Shown in pieces: positions 34,085-43,684 of a DNA stretch of 58,789 bases; the first letter of the stretch is position 1; each line of letters opens with the position of its first letter. The notes beneath the pieces were generated by a model. The model was not told the DNA's origin. It searched no databases and saw only the letters and a list, made by a program, of their open reading frames with translations. The position numbers were made by a program, and so were the translations under genes. The stretch is from Deltaproteobacteria bacterium. Lineage in GTDB: Bacteria; Desulfobacterota; Binatia; UBA9968. The stretch lies in the NCBI GenBank assembly GCA_009692615.1, contig SHYW01000016.1, positions 1 through 58,789 on the forward strand, in the 5' to 3' direction.

Positions 34085-35241
34085 TTACCGGCGGCGTGGG
34101 TATTCTCGTCATCACGTGGAACTACCCGCCGCGGCAGGGTGGTATTGAGCAGCTGCTCGCCAGCGTCTGCGCTGGACTGAGCAAGAATCATCGGGTGGCG
34201 GTTATCACAGCTCACGCCACAGAATCGATCGCCGTTGCGGATGAAATAATATTTCGTCCCACTTCTCCCGGCCTAATCCGGTATTTTCTTTTCGCTGTCG
34301 CTAAAGGAATCGCGATACTTCGCGGCAATCGCAATATCCACGTTATTTTCGCTGGCAGCGTGTTAGCGACGCCGATTGTATTGTTGCTCGCGCGCTTGCT
34401 TCGTCGTAAGGCCGTTGTTCAGGCGCATGGTTTAGATTTGGTTTACCGCAATTCGGTGTATCAATTTTTAATCGTTCGCTGGCTTCGTTATGTTGATCGC
34501 GTCATCGCCAACAGCCGTCACACGGCGGAGCTGGCTCAGCAAAAAGGCGCCCGTGAGCAAGCCATCGCGGTCATCCCTCCGGGCGTCGACTGGCAGCGCT
34601 TCCAGAGCGCGGATAGTGCCGACGCCCTTAAGCAGGTATGGGGATTGGCGAACCGTAAAGTTATTCTTTTCGTCGGCCGGCTGGCGAGGCGCAAGGGCGT
34701 AAAAGAATTCATCGAGCGCTCACTGGTTGATATCGTTAAGCAAGTGCCGGACGTGTGTTTTGTCATCGCCGGCGACAATCCGAGGGAGTCGTTGACGCAC
34801 CACGACGATGTTGCCGGCGAGATTCGCCAAGCCATCGCGCGCCATGATCTTTCCGAGCACGTGCGCTGGCTCGGGGCTGTCAATGACGCCGAGTTGGTTC
34901 AGGTGTACGCACTTTGCGACGTTCTTGTATTGCCGGTTTTGGCTCTTGATTACGACGTGGAGGGCTTCGGCATGGTCGCTTTGGAAGCCGCGGCCGCCGG
35001 TAAACCAGTGGTTGCGGTTTGTTGCGGCGGCGTTTCCGACGCAGTCGAAGACGGCGTCACCGGCATATTGGTAGCGCCGGCCGACTACTTTACGCTGAGT
35101 GATGCAATCGTTCGCTTGCTCGACGATCCCGCCGCGCGTTTCTCAATGGGGGAAGCTGGCAGACAGCGGGCGTTGGCCGAGTTCACATGGGCGAAGATCG
35201 TGATGCGCTACGAGGGGGCCTTTTTCGATCTATCTGCGTGA
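34066..35241 (+). CDS. GT4 family glycosyltransferase
   Basis: A GT-B fold retaining glycosyltransferase, about 391 residues. The N-terminal domain opens GILVITWNYPPRQGGIEQLL. The C-terminal domain has VILFVGRLARRKGVKEFI, the donor-binding region and the EGFGMVALEAAAAGKPVVA signature with its conserved Glu. I start it at GTG 34066, overlapping the methyltransferase by 19 bases. TTG 34081 and GTG 34096 are alternatives. The frame is open far upstream, but that part is an antisense-like shadow of the methyltransferase gene. Confidence 0.85.
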   Translation: MHDQELITGGVGILVITWNYPPRQGGIEQLLASVCAGLSKNHRVAVITAHATESIAVADEIIFRPTSPGLIRYFLFAVAKGIAILRGNRNIHVIFAGSVLATPIVLLLARLLRRKAVVQAHGLDLVYRNSVYQFLIVRWLRYVDRVIANSRHTAELAQQKGAREQAIAVIPPGVDWQRFQSADSADALKQVWGLANRKVILFVGRLARRKGVKEFIERSLVDIVKQVPDVCFVIAGDNPRESLTHHDDVAGEIRQAIARHDLSEHVRWLGAVNDAELVQVYALCDVLVLPVLALDYDVEGFGMVALEAAAAGKPVVAVCCGGVSDAVEDGVTGILVAPADYFTLSDAIVRLLDDPAARFSMGEAGRQRALAEFTWAKIVMRYEGAFFDLSA

Positions 35242-35404
35242 GCACGCAGGATTGAATATGGCTATTTTCGCGCTAGTACGAAACGACATTATTTGGCGTC
35301 GCGCTGGTCAATTATCAACCGTCGAATTTAGTGTTACGATTTGACAAAGGCTGCGCGCGAGCATCGCGATGAGCCAAACCTGATCCGACTTCGATTAAAT
35401 TGAT

Positions 35405-36436
35405 TTGAAAGTACTCGTACCCATATCGGACACTCGCTCCGGTCACAGTGTTTACTTCGATCAGCTCAAACAGGCCGTTGCCGGCCATGGCATTTCGTTG
35501 GACCTTATCCGTTTCGCGCGTCATTTCGAGATCGCGCCGGCACTGGTCAGCGCTCGTCTTCGTGCCCGGTCGCGCCAAGGTGATTACGACTTGATGCATG
35601 GCAACGCCGACTACGGCAGCGCCTTCAGTCGCTCCGATAAGCCGTCCGTCGTGACCGTACTGCACAATGTTTTCGAGGACAACTATCAACGATATACCAC
35701 GCTCAGCCAGAAGGCGTTTCACTTCGGTTGGTTGAAACGGCGCATCGCCCAAGCGCTGCGTGATGCGGATCGAGTGGTCGCGATCAGTCACAGCACCAAG
35801 GCCTCCATCGAAAGAACTTTCGGCGCGCGCAACATCGAGGTGATTTATAACGGCATCGATAGCGAGATCTTCAAGCCGCTTGAAACGGGCGCCAACAACG
35901 AATTTCCCGGCAAAATTCGTCTGCTCTTCGTCGGTAACTTGACCAAGCGCAAAGGCGCCGATCTGTTGCCGGCGATCATGAAAAAGTTGGGTGACGATTA
36001 TGTTTTGGTGCATCCATCGGGCCTGCGCACCGGCGCCGATTTCGGCGCGGTGAATATCGTCAAGCGTACCGCGCCGTCGACGCAGGAATTAGTCGAACTC
36101 TACAACGGCTGCGATATTTTCCTTTTTCCCTCTCGGCTCGAAGGTTTCGGCTACGCCGTCGGCGAGGCGATGGCGTGCGGCAAGCCGGTGATTTGCACTG
36201 ACGCGTCGTCATTGCCGGAGTTGGTGGTCGACCAACAAGGCGGCTTTCTCTGCGGCCTCGACGATGTTGACGCGTTTGTCGAGCGCATTCGCTTTCTCGG
36301 CGCCCGTGCGGCCCTGCGCCAAACCATGGGCGCCTTCAATTGCCAGCGGATCGAAAAGAATTTCACCGTGGCGCAGATGGGCCGTGCCTATGCCGAGCTC
36401 TATCGAAACCTGTTAACGGCCAAGCCGAGACGCTGA
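35405..36436 (+). CDS. GT4 family glycosyltransferase
   Basis: A 343-residue GT-B glycosyltransferase starting at TTG 35405 (a weak start, no clear ribosome site). Family features are VLHNVFEDNYQRY, VVAISHSTKASIE, VIYNGIDSEIFKP, LLFVGNLTKRKGADL and the donor-binding SRLEGFGYAVGEAMACGKPVI. The N-terminal domain is short (about 165 residues). It lies 163 bases after the previous GT4, so may have its own promoter; a TTGACA at 35341-35346 lacks a good -10. Confidence 0.85.
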   Translation: MKVLVPISDTRSGHSVYFDQLKQAVAGHGISLDLIRFARHFEIAPALVSARLRARSRQGDYDLMHGNADYGSAFSRSDKPSVVTVLHNVFEDNYQRYTTLSQKAFHFGWLKRRIAQALRDADRVVAISHSTKASIERTFGARNIEVIYNGIDSEIFKPLETGANNEFPGKIRLLFVGNLTKRKGADLLPAIMKKLGDDYVLVHPSGLRTGADFGAVNIVKRTAPSTQELVELYNGCDIFLFPSRLEGFGYAVGEAMACGKPVICTDASSLPELVVDQQGGFLCGLDDVDAFVERIRFLGARAALRQTMGAFNCQRIEKNFTVAQMGRAYAELYRNLLTAKPRR

Positions 36437-36562
36437 ATTTGGGCGGGAAAGCGCCATTAGGCGGCTGTGGCGTAAGAATTGCGTTTAATAGCCATCTGGT
36501 CGTGGCGCCTATTCTAAATTTCTCAGAAATGCCATGGACGGTCCAATAAGGCTCGTAGTATC

Positions 36563-37435
36563 TTGGCAACGGTGGTGAAACACGTGCAGTTTCGGGACGA
36601 AGTCTTGCAAAGACCGCCAATCATCATTCGCCCGTCAGCGGGCTGGGTTCCGCTCAAGCTCGACGATCTGTGGGCGCACCGCGAGTTGGTGTTATTCTTG
36701 GCCTGGCGCGATCTCAAAGTGCGCTACAAACAAACCACCCTGGGAATTATCTGGGTGGTGCTGCAACCGCTGCTGATGACCTTGGTTTTCACGGTGGTCT
36801 TCGGCCGCTTCGTCGCGCCGATGAATAGTAGCGTCGCGCTGCCCTATCCGCTGTTCGCTTTCTGCGGTCTTTTGCCGTGGCAATTTTTCGCCTACGTGCT
36901 GAACAACTCTAGTAACAGTTTGATCGCCAGTCAGCAGCTGATCACCAAAGTTTATTTTCCCAGATTGGTGATTCCACTTTCCGGCGTGCTCTCGGGGTTG
37001 GTCGACTTCGCGGTGGCTTTCACGGTTTTGCTCGGCATCGTGGTTTATTACCAGGTGACGCCGTCAGCGGCGCTCTGGTTGCTGCCCGTTTTTGTGTTGC
37101 TCTCGATCGCTTGCGCCGTCGGCGTCGGCCTTTGGCTCGCGACCCTTACGGTTCAATACCGCGACGTGCGCCATATGATTCCGTTCGTTACTCAAGTGTG
37201 GTTTTTCATGTGCCCGGTTGCTTATCCGATCACTTTGGTGCCGGAAAATTGGCGCTGGCTTTACGCACTCAATCCCATGGCCGGGATAATTCATGGCCTT
37301 CGCTGGTCGCTGGTTGGCGGCGGCGATCCGCTTGGCGCTTGGGTTTGGCTATCCGTGCTGGTCACGGTGCTGCTGTTGGTGAGCGGGCTTTATTATTTTC
37401 GCGGTGTCGAAAAAACCTTCGCCGATGTGGTGTAA
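36563..37435 (+). CDS. ABC-2 type polysaccharide export permease (Wzm-like)
   Basis: A 290-residue membrane subunit with six hydrophobic segments. The cytoplasmic N-terminal part LAWRDLKVRYKQTTLGIIWVVL is the hallmark of O-antigen/teichoic-acid exporter permeases, as is the late GLYYFRGVEKTFADVV. It exports a lipid-linked polysaccharide across the inner membrane with the ATPase encoded 3 bases downstream. The start is TTG 36563; GTG 36572 and 36575 are in-frame alternatives. Confidence 0.9.
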   Translation: MATVVKHVQFRDEVLQRPPIIIRPSAGWVPLKLDDLWAHRELVLFLAWRDLKVRYKQTTLGIIWVVLQPLLMTLVFTVVFGRFVAPMNSSVALPYPLFAFCGLLPWQFFAYVLNNSSNSLIASQQLITKVYFPRLVIPLSGVLSGLVDFAVAFTVLLGIVVYYQVTPSAALWLLPVFVLLSIACAVGVGLWLATLTVQYRDVRHMIPFVTQVWFFMCPVAYPITLVPENWRWLYALNPMAGIIHGLRWSLVGGGDPLGAWVWLSVLVTVLLLVSGLYYFRGVEKTFADVV

Positions 37436-37438
37436 TAG

Positions 37439-38746
37439 ATGAGCGACATTGCCCTGCGCGCCGACCGGCTCGGTAAAAAATATCGCCTCGGCCAGCGTGA
37501 AAATTATTTCATGCTGCGCGATGTTCTGGCGCGCTCGATGGCTGGGCCATTGCGGCGGCTTTTTCCCAATCGTCAAAATGTACCCGCGCCGCCGGAACCG
37601 GCGCGTGTCGAGGACTCGATCTGGGCGCTCAAGGATGTCTCGTTTGAGATCAAGCAGGGCGACGTGGTCGGCATCGTCGGCCGCAACGGCGCCGGCAAAA
37701 GCACGCTGTTAAAGATTCTCTCGCGCATCATCGAACCGACCGAAGGCGAGGCGCGCATTTACGGGCGAATCGGGTCGCTGCTGGAAGTCGGTACCGGTTT
37801 TCATCCCGAGCTCACCGGACGCGAAAATGTTTATCTCAGCGGCGCGATCTTGGGCATGAGAAAAAGCGAGATCGAAGCCAAGTTCGATGAGATCGTTGCC
37901 TTCGCGGAAGTGGAAAAGTTTATCGACATGGTGGTGAAACATTACTCCACCGGCATGTACCTGCGCTTGGGTTTCGCCGTGGCGGCGCATTTGGAACCGG
38001 AGATTCTCATCGTCGACGAAGTGCTCGCCGTCGGCGACGCGGCGTTTCAGGAGAAATGTCTCGGCAAGATGGGCGACGTGGCGAAGCATGGCCGGACGGT
38101 ATTGTTCGTCAGCCACAACATGGCGGCGCTGCAGGTGCTCTGTACCAAAGCTCTGTTGATCGAGTCCGGCACGGTGCAGTTCGAGGGCGACAGTACCCAA
38201 GCCATCAGCCGTTACCTGCGCAGCGTCAACGCCGAACTCCCGGCCGCGGCGCCGGCGCTGGGAACGATCCCGCGCCAAAATGGTTCGCGCGCAGTTTTCG
38301 TCCAAGGTTCGCTCAATGGGCGGCCGCTCGCCACGGCGCACTGTGCCGGCGCCCGCGAGCGCTTGGATATCGAATTATCCGTCGCTCTCGAACAGCCAGT
38401 AAGACAGTGCAGCTTGGAAATTGCTTTTGAAACCGAGGCGGGGCTGCGGGTCTACGCCATCGACTCACGCTGGACGCTCAAACCCATGGACCTGGCGGCG
38501 GGCGATCATGAGCTTCATTGCGCCCTTGGCGAAATCCCCTTAGTTCCTGGCCGCTATTTTATTTCCCTGGGATTTGCGGGCGACGGACGGCAAGCCGACT
38601 GGCTGTACCGCATCGCTGCCATCGAGATCGCCGCCACCGATGTTTATGGCACCGGCGAGTTGCCGTTGGCGAGCCAGGGATATTTTTTGAGTGAGGCGAC
38701 ATGGCGTATCGGCAAGGCGCGGCTGAGTGGCAAAAAAATTGCGTAA
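37439..38746 (+). CDS. ABC polysaccharide exporter ATPase (Wzt-like) with C-terminal glycan-binding domain
   Basis: A 435-residue ATPase. Walker A is GRNGAGKST (81-89). The family-specific YSTGMYLRLGF signature and EILIVDEVLAVGD Walker B follow, with the switch His in VLFVSHNMAAL. After about residue 260 comes a Wzt-type beta-sandwich domain, which recognises the modified end of the O-polysaccharide before export. Its presence suggests a Wzm/Wzt route with a chain-terminating group, perhaps added by the locus methyltransferase. It directly follows the permease gene. Confidence 0.92.
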   Translation: MSDIALRADRLGKKYRLGQRENYFMLRDVLARSMAGPLRRLFPNRQNVPAPPEPARVEDSIWALKDVSFEIKQGDVVGIVGRNGAGKSTLLKILSRIIEPTEGEARIYGRIGSLLEVGTGFHPELTGRENVYLSGAILGMRKSEIEAKFDEIVAFAEVEKFIDMVVKHYSTGMYLRLGFAVAAHLEPEILIVDEVLAVGDAAFQEKCLGKMGDVAKHGRTVLFVSHNMAALQVLCTKALLIESGTVQFEGDSTQAISRYLRSVNAELPAAAPALGTIPRQNGSRAVFVQGSLNGRPLATAHCAGARERLDIELSVALEQPVRQCSLEIAFETEAGLRVYAIDSRWTLKPMDLAAGDHELHCALGEIPLVPGRYFISLGFAGDGRQADWLYRIAAIEIAATDVYGTGELPLASQGYFLSEATWRIGKARLSGKKIA

Positions 38747-38794
38747 TTCAAATTTGATGACTGATTCCAGCGCTGACTTCATCTTTGTAAGATC

Positions 38795-39967
38795 GTGGCA
38801 ACCTTGTTGATGAGCAAGCCGCCGAGCATAGCGATCGATATATCGCCGTTGTTGGTGCGCAACACGGGGATCAGTTACTACACGGCGAACCTGGTCAGTC
38901 AGCTGCTCGGCTTGAAGCCGGATTTTCGCTGGCGTTATTTTGCCGTGCCGGAAAGAGTTGCCACCGAAGTTAACGTTGAAAATCCAGCGGGAGATTTCAA
39001 AACGGTCGTTGCCCCTTGGTTTCTGCCGCCGCGAATCACCTCGCTGTTATTGCAGGCGCCGCTGGCGGGTTTGCTGGCGGCGGAAAAGTTTGCCGGTACC
39101 AACGATCTGTTTCACTGGACCAATTTTCTTATCTGCTCGCAAAAACATGGCAAGAAAGTGCTCACCGTGCACGATGTCAGTTTTTTTCTGTTTCCGGAGT
39201 TTCATCCATTGAAGCGCCGCTTGACCTTCAAGGCATTCTTTCCGCGCTCCCTCGAACAGGCGGATCATATCATCACCGACTCCGACAGCACGAGGCGCGA
39301 TCTGGTCGAGCATTTTCATGTTCCCGCAGACAAGATGACGACGATTCATCTCGGTGTCGATCCAAGTTTCGCGCCAGTGAGCGAACCGCAAGCGGCGCCG
39401 ATCCTGGCCGAGTATGGGCTGCGCTTCGGTGCCTATTTGCTTAACACGGGCACGGTGGAGCCGCGCAAAAACTTGCTGCGCTTGATTCAGGCGTACAATT
39501 TATTTCGCTCGAACAATTCAGCAAGCTTGCCCCTGGTGTTGGTCGGCGCCAGCGGCTGGCTCAATCAGGATTTGTTTGAAGAAATCGACAAGTCGCCGTG
39601 GAAGAGCGACATAAAATTTCTCGGCTATGTCGCGAAAACCGATCTGCCGTCGCTCTATTCCGGTGCCGTCGCGTTCGTCTATCCATCGATCTATGAAGGC
39701 TTCGGCTTGCCGCCGTTGGAAGCTATGGCCTGCGGCACGGCGGTGATTACCGCTAATAATTCGTCTTTGCCTGAGGTCGTGGGCGATGCCGCGATTCTCG
39801 TCGATGCTCACAATGTCGACGCTATCGCGAGTGCCATGCTAAAAGTTGCCGGCGATGCAACGGTGCGGGAAAATCTCAAGCAGCGCGGCTTGGCGCGGGC
39901 GAAATGTTTCAGTTGGCGGCGCACCGCCGAGCAAACCCTGGCGGTGTACGAGCAGGCGTTAGGTTGA
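38795..39967 (+). CDS. GT4 family glycosyltransferase
   Basis: A 390-residue GT-B enzyme. It opens [19 protein letters not shown], has [18 protein letters not shown] and [17 protein letters not shown], and the donor-binding [23 protein letters not shown]. The set resembles mannosyltransferases of the WbaZ/MtfB type, but the sugar cannot be fixed. The start is GTG 38795; ATG 38810 is a good alternative. It is last of the glycan locus, 48 bases after the ATPase gene. Confidence 0.88.
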   Translation: MATLLMSKPPSIAIDISPLLVRNTGISYYTANLVSQLLGLKPDFRWRYFAVPERVATEVNVENPAGDFKTVVAPWFLPPRITSLLLQAPLAGLLAAEKFAGTNDLFHWTNFLICSQKHGKKVLTVHDVSFFLFPEFHPLKRRLTFKAFFPRSLEQADHIITDSDSTRRDLVEHFHVPADKMTTIHLGVDPSFAPVSEPQAAPILAEYGLRFGAYLLNTGTVEPRKNLLRLIQAYNLFRSNNSASLPLVLVGASGWLNQDLFEEIDKSPWKSDIKFLGYVAKTDLPSLYSGAVAFVYPSIYEGFGLPPLEAMACGTAVITANNSSLPEVVGDAAILVDAHNVDAIASAMLKVAGDATVRENLKQRGLARAKCFSWRRTAEQTLAVYEQALG

Positions 39968-39999
39968 TATTCAAGCAAACGAATTACAAGTAGGTATCC

Positions 40000-40791
40000 A
40001 TGACTCCATTTCATTTTGTCGCATTTGTTTTCGGCGCTCTGGTCGGCAGTTTTCTCAACGTTTGCATCGGCCGGATTCCCAACGGCGAGTCCATCGTCAC
40101 ACCGGGTTCGCACTGTCCCGGCTGCAAAAAACCCATCGCTTTTTACGATAATGTGCCGCTGCTCAGCTACTTGTTTCTGCGCGGCCGCTGCCGTGCCTGT
40201 CATGAAGGTATTTCACTGCGCTATTTTGTTGTCGAGTTGCTGATGGCGCTGTTCGCCATGGCGCTCTGGCACTGGTTTGGTTTGAGCTTTAGCTTTTTTG
40301 TCGGCTTTGTCTTTGTCGCCGCGCTGATCGTGATTTCTTTTATCGATCTCGACGTGCGCATTGTGCCCGACGTGATCAGTCTGCCGGGAATTATCCTCGG
40401 GTTGGTTTTCTCGTTGTTGGGATACTTTTTCTTTCGCGATGGTTCGGGTGTGATTCCCTCGCCGGTCAGTTCGCTGATCGGGATTCTTACCGGCGGGGTT
40501 TTTTTGCTCGTGACGGCATGGGCCTATGAGAAAGTTACCGGCGTCGACGGCATGGGCGGCGGTGACATCAAACTGCTGGCGATGATCGGCGCCTTTCTCG
40601 GTTGGCCGTCGATTCCGGTAACTCTCTTCATCGCGTCGTTGCTCGGTTCCGTAGTTGGCATCGCCTGCATGGCGGTCACCGGCGCCGGCCGGCGCTTGGC
40701 GTTGCCGTTCGCGCCGTTTCTCTGTTCCGGCGCGCTGCTCTATCTTTATTACGGCAACGAGATCATCGAGTTTTATCTCCCTCCCCAGTGA
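40000..40791 (+). CDS. pilD: Prepilin peptidase/N-methyltransferase PilD (A24)
   Basis: A 263-residue inner-membrane aspartic protease that cleaves and N-methylates type IV prepilins. Four zinc cysteines C39, C42, C64 and C67 lie in the cytoplasmic loop. One catalytic aspartate is in FIDLD (D116/D118) and the other is D189 in MGGGDIKLLAM. About eight membrane segments are present. It lies just ahead of the minor-pilin genes it would process, although separated from them by 210 bases and a candidate promoter. Confidence 0.95.
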   Translation: MTPFHFVAFVFGALVGSFLNVCIGRIPNGESIVTPGSHCPGCKKPIAFYDNVPLLSYLFLRGRCRACHEGISLRYFVVELLMALFAMALWHWFGLSFSFFVGFVFVAALIVISFIDLDVRIVPDVISLPGIILGLVFSLLGYFFFRDGSGVIPSPVSSLIGILTGGVFLLVTAWAYEKVTGVDGMGGGDIKLLAMIGAFLGWPSIPVTLFIASLLGSVVGIACMAVTGAGRRLALPFAPFLCSGALLYLYYGNEIIEFYLPPQ

Positions 40792-40935
40792 CCTGAAGCT
40801 CATTCTAGCGCGACAATCCGGCACTGCGACGAAATTTGTCATTCCCATGGGTTTCGTTCTCAGTACGATGGGGAGGAATTTGGCCAAATCCACCCCAACA
40901 GTGACAACTAGATTTGCCTTCTTTAAGTAGTTTTC

Positions 40936-40951
40936 TGGTCCGCGAATTGCT
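40936..40951 (+). promoter_or_regulatory. Candidate sigma-54 promoter of the first minor-pilin cassette
   Basis: TGGTCCGCGAATTGCT: the -12 TTGCT is perfect, the GG-N10-GC spacing is exact and the -24 matches five of seven positions. It lies 51 bases before the first pilin gene. PilS/PilR-type sigma-54 control of pilin genes is well known. No activator site was identified. Confidence 0.5.
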
Positions 40952-41002
40952 CTCTCCAGCAGAGGTTATCCTTAGTTCTCAATGGTCGGTGGAGCGGTTT
41001 AG

Positions 41003-41449
41003 ATGGCATTGATGGCAAAATTACCACGACGACTCACCAATGGCCGCGGCTTTACGCTGGCGGAGATGCTCGTTGCTGTGGGAATCTTCGGGATTCTCTC
41101 GGCCACCGCCGCGCCCTACTTGTTCGCCATGAAAACCCGTTTTCGCTTGGACGGCGCCACGCGCCAGGTGTTCAGCGAAATCATGTCGGCGCGCATGAAA
41201 GCGATCAACGAGAACGCCACCTACACGATCACGTTTCCGAACAACCACACGATTCAGATTGTCGGCTCGGCCACCAGAACGGTCGATCTGCAAACGCTCT
41301 ACGAGAGCGTGACACTTTCGAGTTCCGCGGCGACGATCAATATTTCCTCGCGCGGTACTTCGGATACCGCTTCGACGATCACGGTTTCCAATTCTACCGG
41401 AAGCAAAACCGTAACGCTTAAAATCACTGGATCGGCGTTGATTAGTTGA
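41003..41449 (+). CDS. fimT: Minor pilin, FimT/GspH type
   Basis: A 148-residue prepilin. PilD would cut GRG|FTLAEMLVAV, leaving a mature protein with Phe1 and Glu5 and the usual hydrophobic helix. The C-terminal domain is small and rich in Ser/Thr (TISSRGTSDTAS-like stretches), as in FimT/GspH. It is the first of the four-gene cassette. A second in-frame ATG at 41012 may be the real start. Minor pilins form the tip complex that starts pilus assembly; FimT also binds DNA in some species. Confidence 0.85.
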   Translation: MALMAKLPRRLTNGRGFTLAEMLVAVGIFGILSATAAPYLFAMKTRFRLDGATRQVFSEIMSARMKAINENATYTITFPNNHTIQIVGSATRTVDLQTLYESVTLSSSAATINISSRGTSDTASTITVSNSTGSKTVTLKITGSALIS

Positions 41450-41460
41450 GGCTCGATGAC

Positions 41461-41865
41461 ATGAAAGCGAAAATTTTACACCGAGCTTTGAGCGAAAAGG
41501 GCTTCACCCTGATCGAGCTGCTGACAGCGATTACGTTGTTAACGATTGGGCTTTTGGGGACGGCGGCACTGACGGCGGGCGTGGTGAAGGGCAATGTCGC
41601 TGGGCGAAACGTTTCCACTGCCACGGCGATCGCTCAATCGTGTTTTCAGGAAAATCGGCGAGTGGGATATACCAGTGCCGGAACCACCGGATGTACGACC
41701 ACCACCACCAACGTTACATTGGGCGGTGTGACATTCTCTCGCGCTCTGTCCATCGATTCGGCTACCACCAACTTGAAAACTCTTACCGTGACGGTCAGCT
41801 GGACCGAAGGCACGGCGGGCAGTAAGTCGATTACGATGATGACGACACTCGCATCGGGGACTTGA
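41461..41865 (+). CDS. pilV: Minor pilin, PilV type
   Basis: A 134-residue prepilin with cleavage at EKG|FTLIELLTAITLL. The mature part is short, with a Cys pair (C-x-N-type CFQENRR and GTTGCTT) that may bridge. I prefer ATG 41461 (MKAKIL) to the upstream TTG 41446. It overlaps pilW by four bases or less, so the cassette is tightly coupled. Confidence 0.82.
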   Translation: MKAKILHRALSEKGFTLIELLTAITLLTIGLLGTAALTAGVVKGNVAGRNVSTATAIAQSCFQENRRVGYTSAGTTGCTTTTTNVTLGGVTFSRALSIDSATTNLKTLTVTVSWTEGTAGSKSITMMTTLASGT

Positions 41866-41870
41866 TAGAT

Positions 41871-42476
41871 ATGCACCGCCGAGTCAATAAAACTTCAGCC
41901 GGTTTCACGCTCATCGAGATGATGGTTTCCATCACCCTCGGGATGATCGTCATTGCCGGCGTCACGGGGACGTTTACCGCCCAAACTCGGCAGAACGCCG
42001 CCGAACAGCAGGTGTCGCAGATGCATCAGAACGTGCGCGGTGCGCTCGATATGATTATGCGGGATCTGATGCAGGCTGGCTACAAAGCTCCTAGTGGCAG
42101 TGTGACGGGTGTGACGTACAGCACCACCCAACTACTGGTTCAGGCTGATCTCGATGCGAATGGGAGCATAGATACGACTAACACGAGCGTGGAATACATC
42201 ACTTACGTTTATGATTCGACGAATCAGCAAATCACGCGGAAGCTTGGGAATAGTGGAAATAGCACCACGGAAGTTCTCGCCGAGAACATTACCGCATGCA
42301 CTTTCACTTTCAAGGATGCAAGTGATACTGCGACTACAACCAGCTCCCTGATCCGCAAACTGAGCATAACGATCACTGGTCAAACGGCAAAGGTCGATCC
42401 AAGTTATTCTTCAAATAACGGTAAGCGTTCTTACTCGGTCAGCGCCGACGTTACGCCGCCGAATTTGGCTCTTTAA
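41871..42476 (+). CDS. pilW: Minor pilin, PilW type
   Basis: A 201-residue prepilin with cleavage at SAG|FTLIEMMVSITLG. The next part, QMHQNVRGALDMIMRDLMQAGY, is the typical PilW helix extension (MxRDLxxAGY), followed by a Thr/Ser-rich beta domain. I use ATG 41871, after the pilV stop. It lies between pilV and a PilX-like gene. Confidence 0.85.
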   Translation: MHRRVNKTSAGFTLIEMMVSITLGMIVIAGVTGTFTAQTRQNAAEQQVSQMHQNVRGALDMIMRDLMQAGYKAPSGSVTGVTYSTTQLLVQADLDANGSIDTTNTSVEYITYVYDSTNQQITRKLGNSGNSTTEVLAENITACTFTFKDASDTATTTSSLIRKLSITITGQTAKVDPSYSSNNGKRSYSVSADVTPPNLAL

Positions 42477-42493
42477 TTAGGGAGACAGATTTT

Positions 42494-43684
42494 ATGCAGT
42501 CCACGCGAAAAATTTTCAATTGGTTTGTGAACAAAGTCTGCGGCGGTGAGCAGGGCGTGATTCTGATCGCGGTGCTTACGTTGATGGTGACGCTGATCCT
42601 GGTCGGCGCGACGACGTATATCGTGTCGTCGAGCAACGTTAAGATTAGCGCCAACTTCAAATCGAGCGAAACCGCTTTGCAGGTGGCGATGGCGGGTGCC
42701 GAAAAGGCCCGTGAAACATTGCGGGCGCTTAACGTGGCTAGCTCGGACAAAACCGTGTTCAGTACCGAGCTTGCTGGGCGTGTTGGCGGCAATAGCGTCC
42801 TCAACGGTAATGCTACGGCCACAGATGATTTGGTTTTGGCGACCGGTACATTAGGAAGCTATACTTACAACGCCTATTTGACTAACAACAACGTTAGCGG
42901 TGGCGATACATGGAACAGTATAACTGACAACGACGGCATCGCGACGATCACTACTACGGCGACCGGTCCAAACGGCTCAAAAGCTGTGGTCACGACTCTT
43001 GTAAAAACGTACACCATACCCAGCGCACCCGGTGCGGTTTACTCAAAAGATAATGTTATCTTGAACGGCAGTTCGTTAACCATCAACGGCAACGACGCCT
43101 CGGGCTGCGGTGGAACGAATCAGCCTCCGGTTTACACGGAGAATCCAGCGTACACGTGTTATCCAGGCACGACCGAACCCAGGTGCGGCAATGTCAACAA
43201 CGCCAACGGCCCCACTTTGACCGGCAGTCCAAACGTGCCGCAGTACGGTACCATTGACATAGATATCAGTACGCTGGTCACTGAGCTTAGCAAATCCGCG
43301 ACCGATAAAGTTACGGCAGATCAAACCAACGCGACATTTGGCTCGGCCAGTGATTATCGGATCGTTTACGCCGATGCCAGCGCTCTGAACAATCAAGATC
43401 TTCGACTGAATAACGTTACCGGCTACGGCATTTTGGTGGTGCTTGGCAATTTGCAACTGGCGGGTAACCTCACGTGGAACGGACCGATTATCGTGACCGG
43501 CACTGTGACTTCGAGCGGCGGCGGTAGTAGCCCCAAAAACGTTACCGGTCAAATTATTGCGGGTAGTAGCGCGCTGGGCGACACCACTATCAGCGGCAGC
43601 ATCGTGGTCAATTACAGCAGTTGCGCCCTACGCGACGCGTATGCGGTGGCTCCTCTAAGAGTCGTTAACTGGAAGCAAAATTAA
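42494..43684 (+). CDS. PilX-like large minor pilin
   Basis: A 396-residue protein with an N-terminal pilin-like helix EQGVILIAVLTLMVTLI (no acidic residue at the usual +5) and then SSETALQVAMAGAEKAR, typical of PilX. Its large Asn/Ser/Thr-rich C-terminal part contains GYGILVVLGNLQLAGNLTWN, a motif shared with the PilX-like gene at 45911. This is probably an extracellular beta-rich tip domain. A good AGGGAG-type site precedes ATG 42494. It ends the first cassette and its stop overlaps the stop of a convergent gene. Confidence 0.8.
   Translation: MQSTRKIFNWFVNKVCGGEQGVILIAVLTLMVTLILVGATTYIVSSSNVKISANFKSSETALQVAMAGAEKARETLRALNVASSDKTVFSTELAGRVGGNSVLNGNATATDDLVLATGTLGSYTYNAYLTNNNVSGGDTWNSITDNDGIATITTTATGPNGSKAVVTTLVKTYTIPSAPGAVYSKDNVILNGSSLTINGNDASGCGGTNQPPVYTENPAYTCYPGTTEPRCGNVNNANGPTLTGSPNVPQYGTIDIDISTLVTELSKSATDKVTADQTNATFGSASDYRIVYADASALNNQDLRLNNVTGYGILVVLGNLQLAGNLTWNGPIIVTGTVTSSGGGSSPKNVTGQIIAGSSALGDTTISGSIVVNYSSCALRDAYAVAPLRVVNWKQN

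Noticed and set aside
35315-36013. 232-codon minus-strand frame opposite a GT4 gene
   Set aside because: Antisense shadow of a gene with clear GT4 motifs; no recognisable protein.
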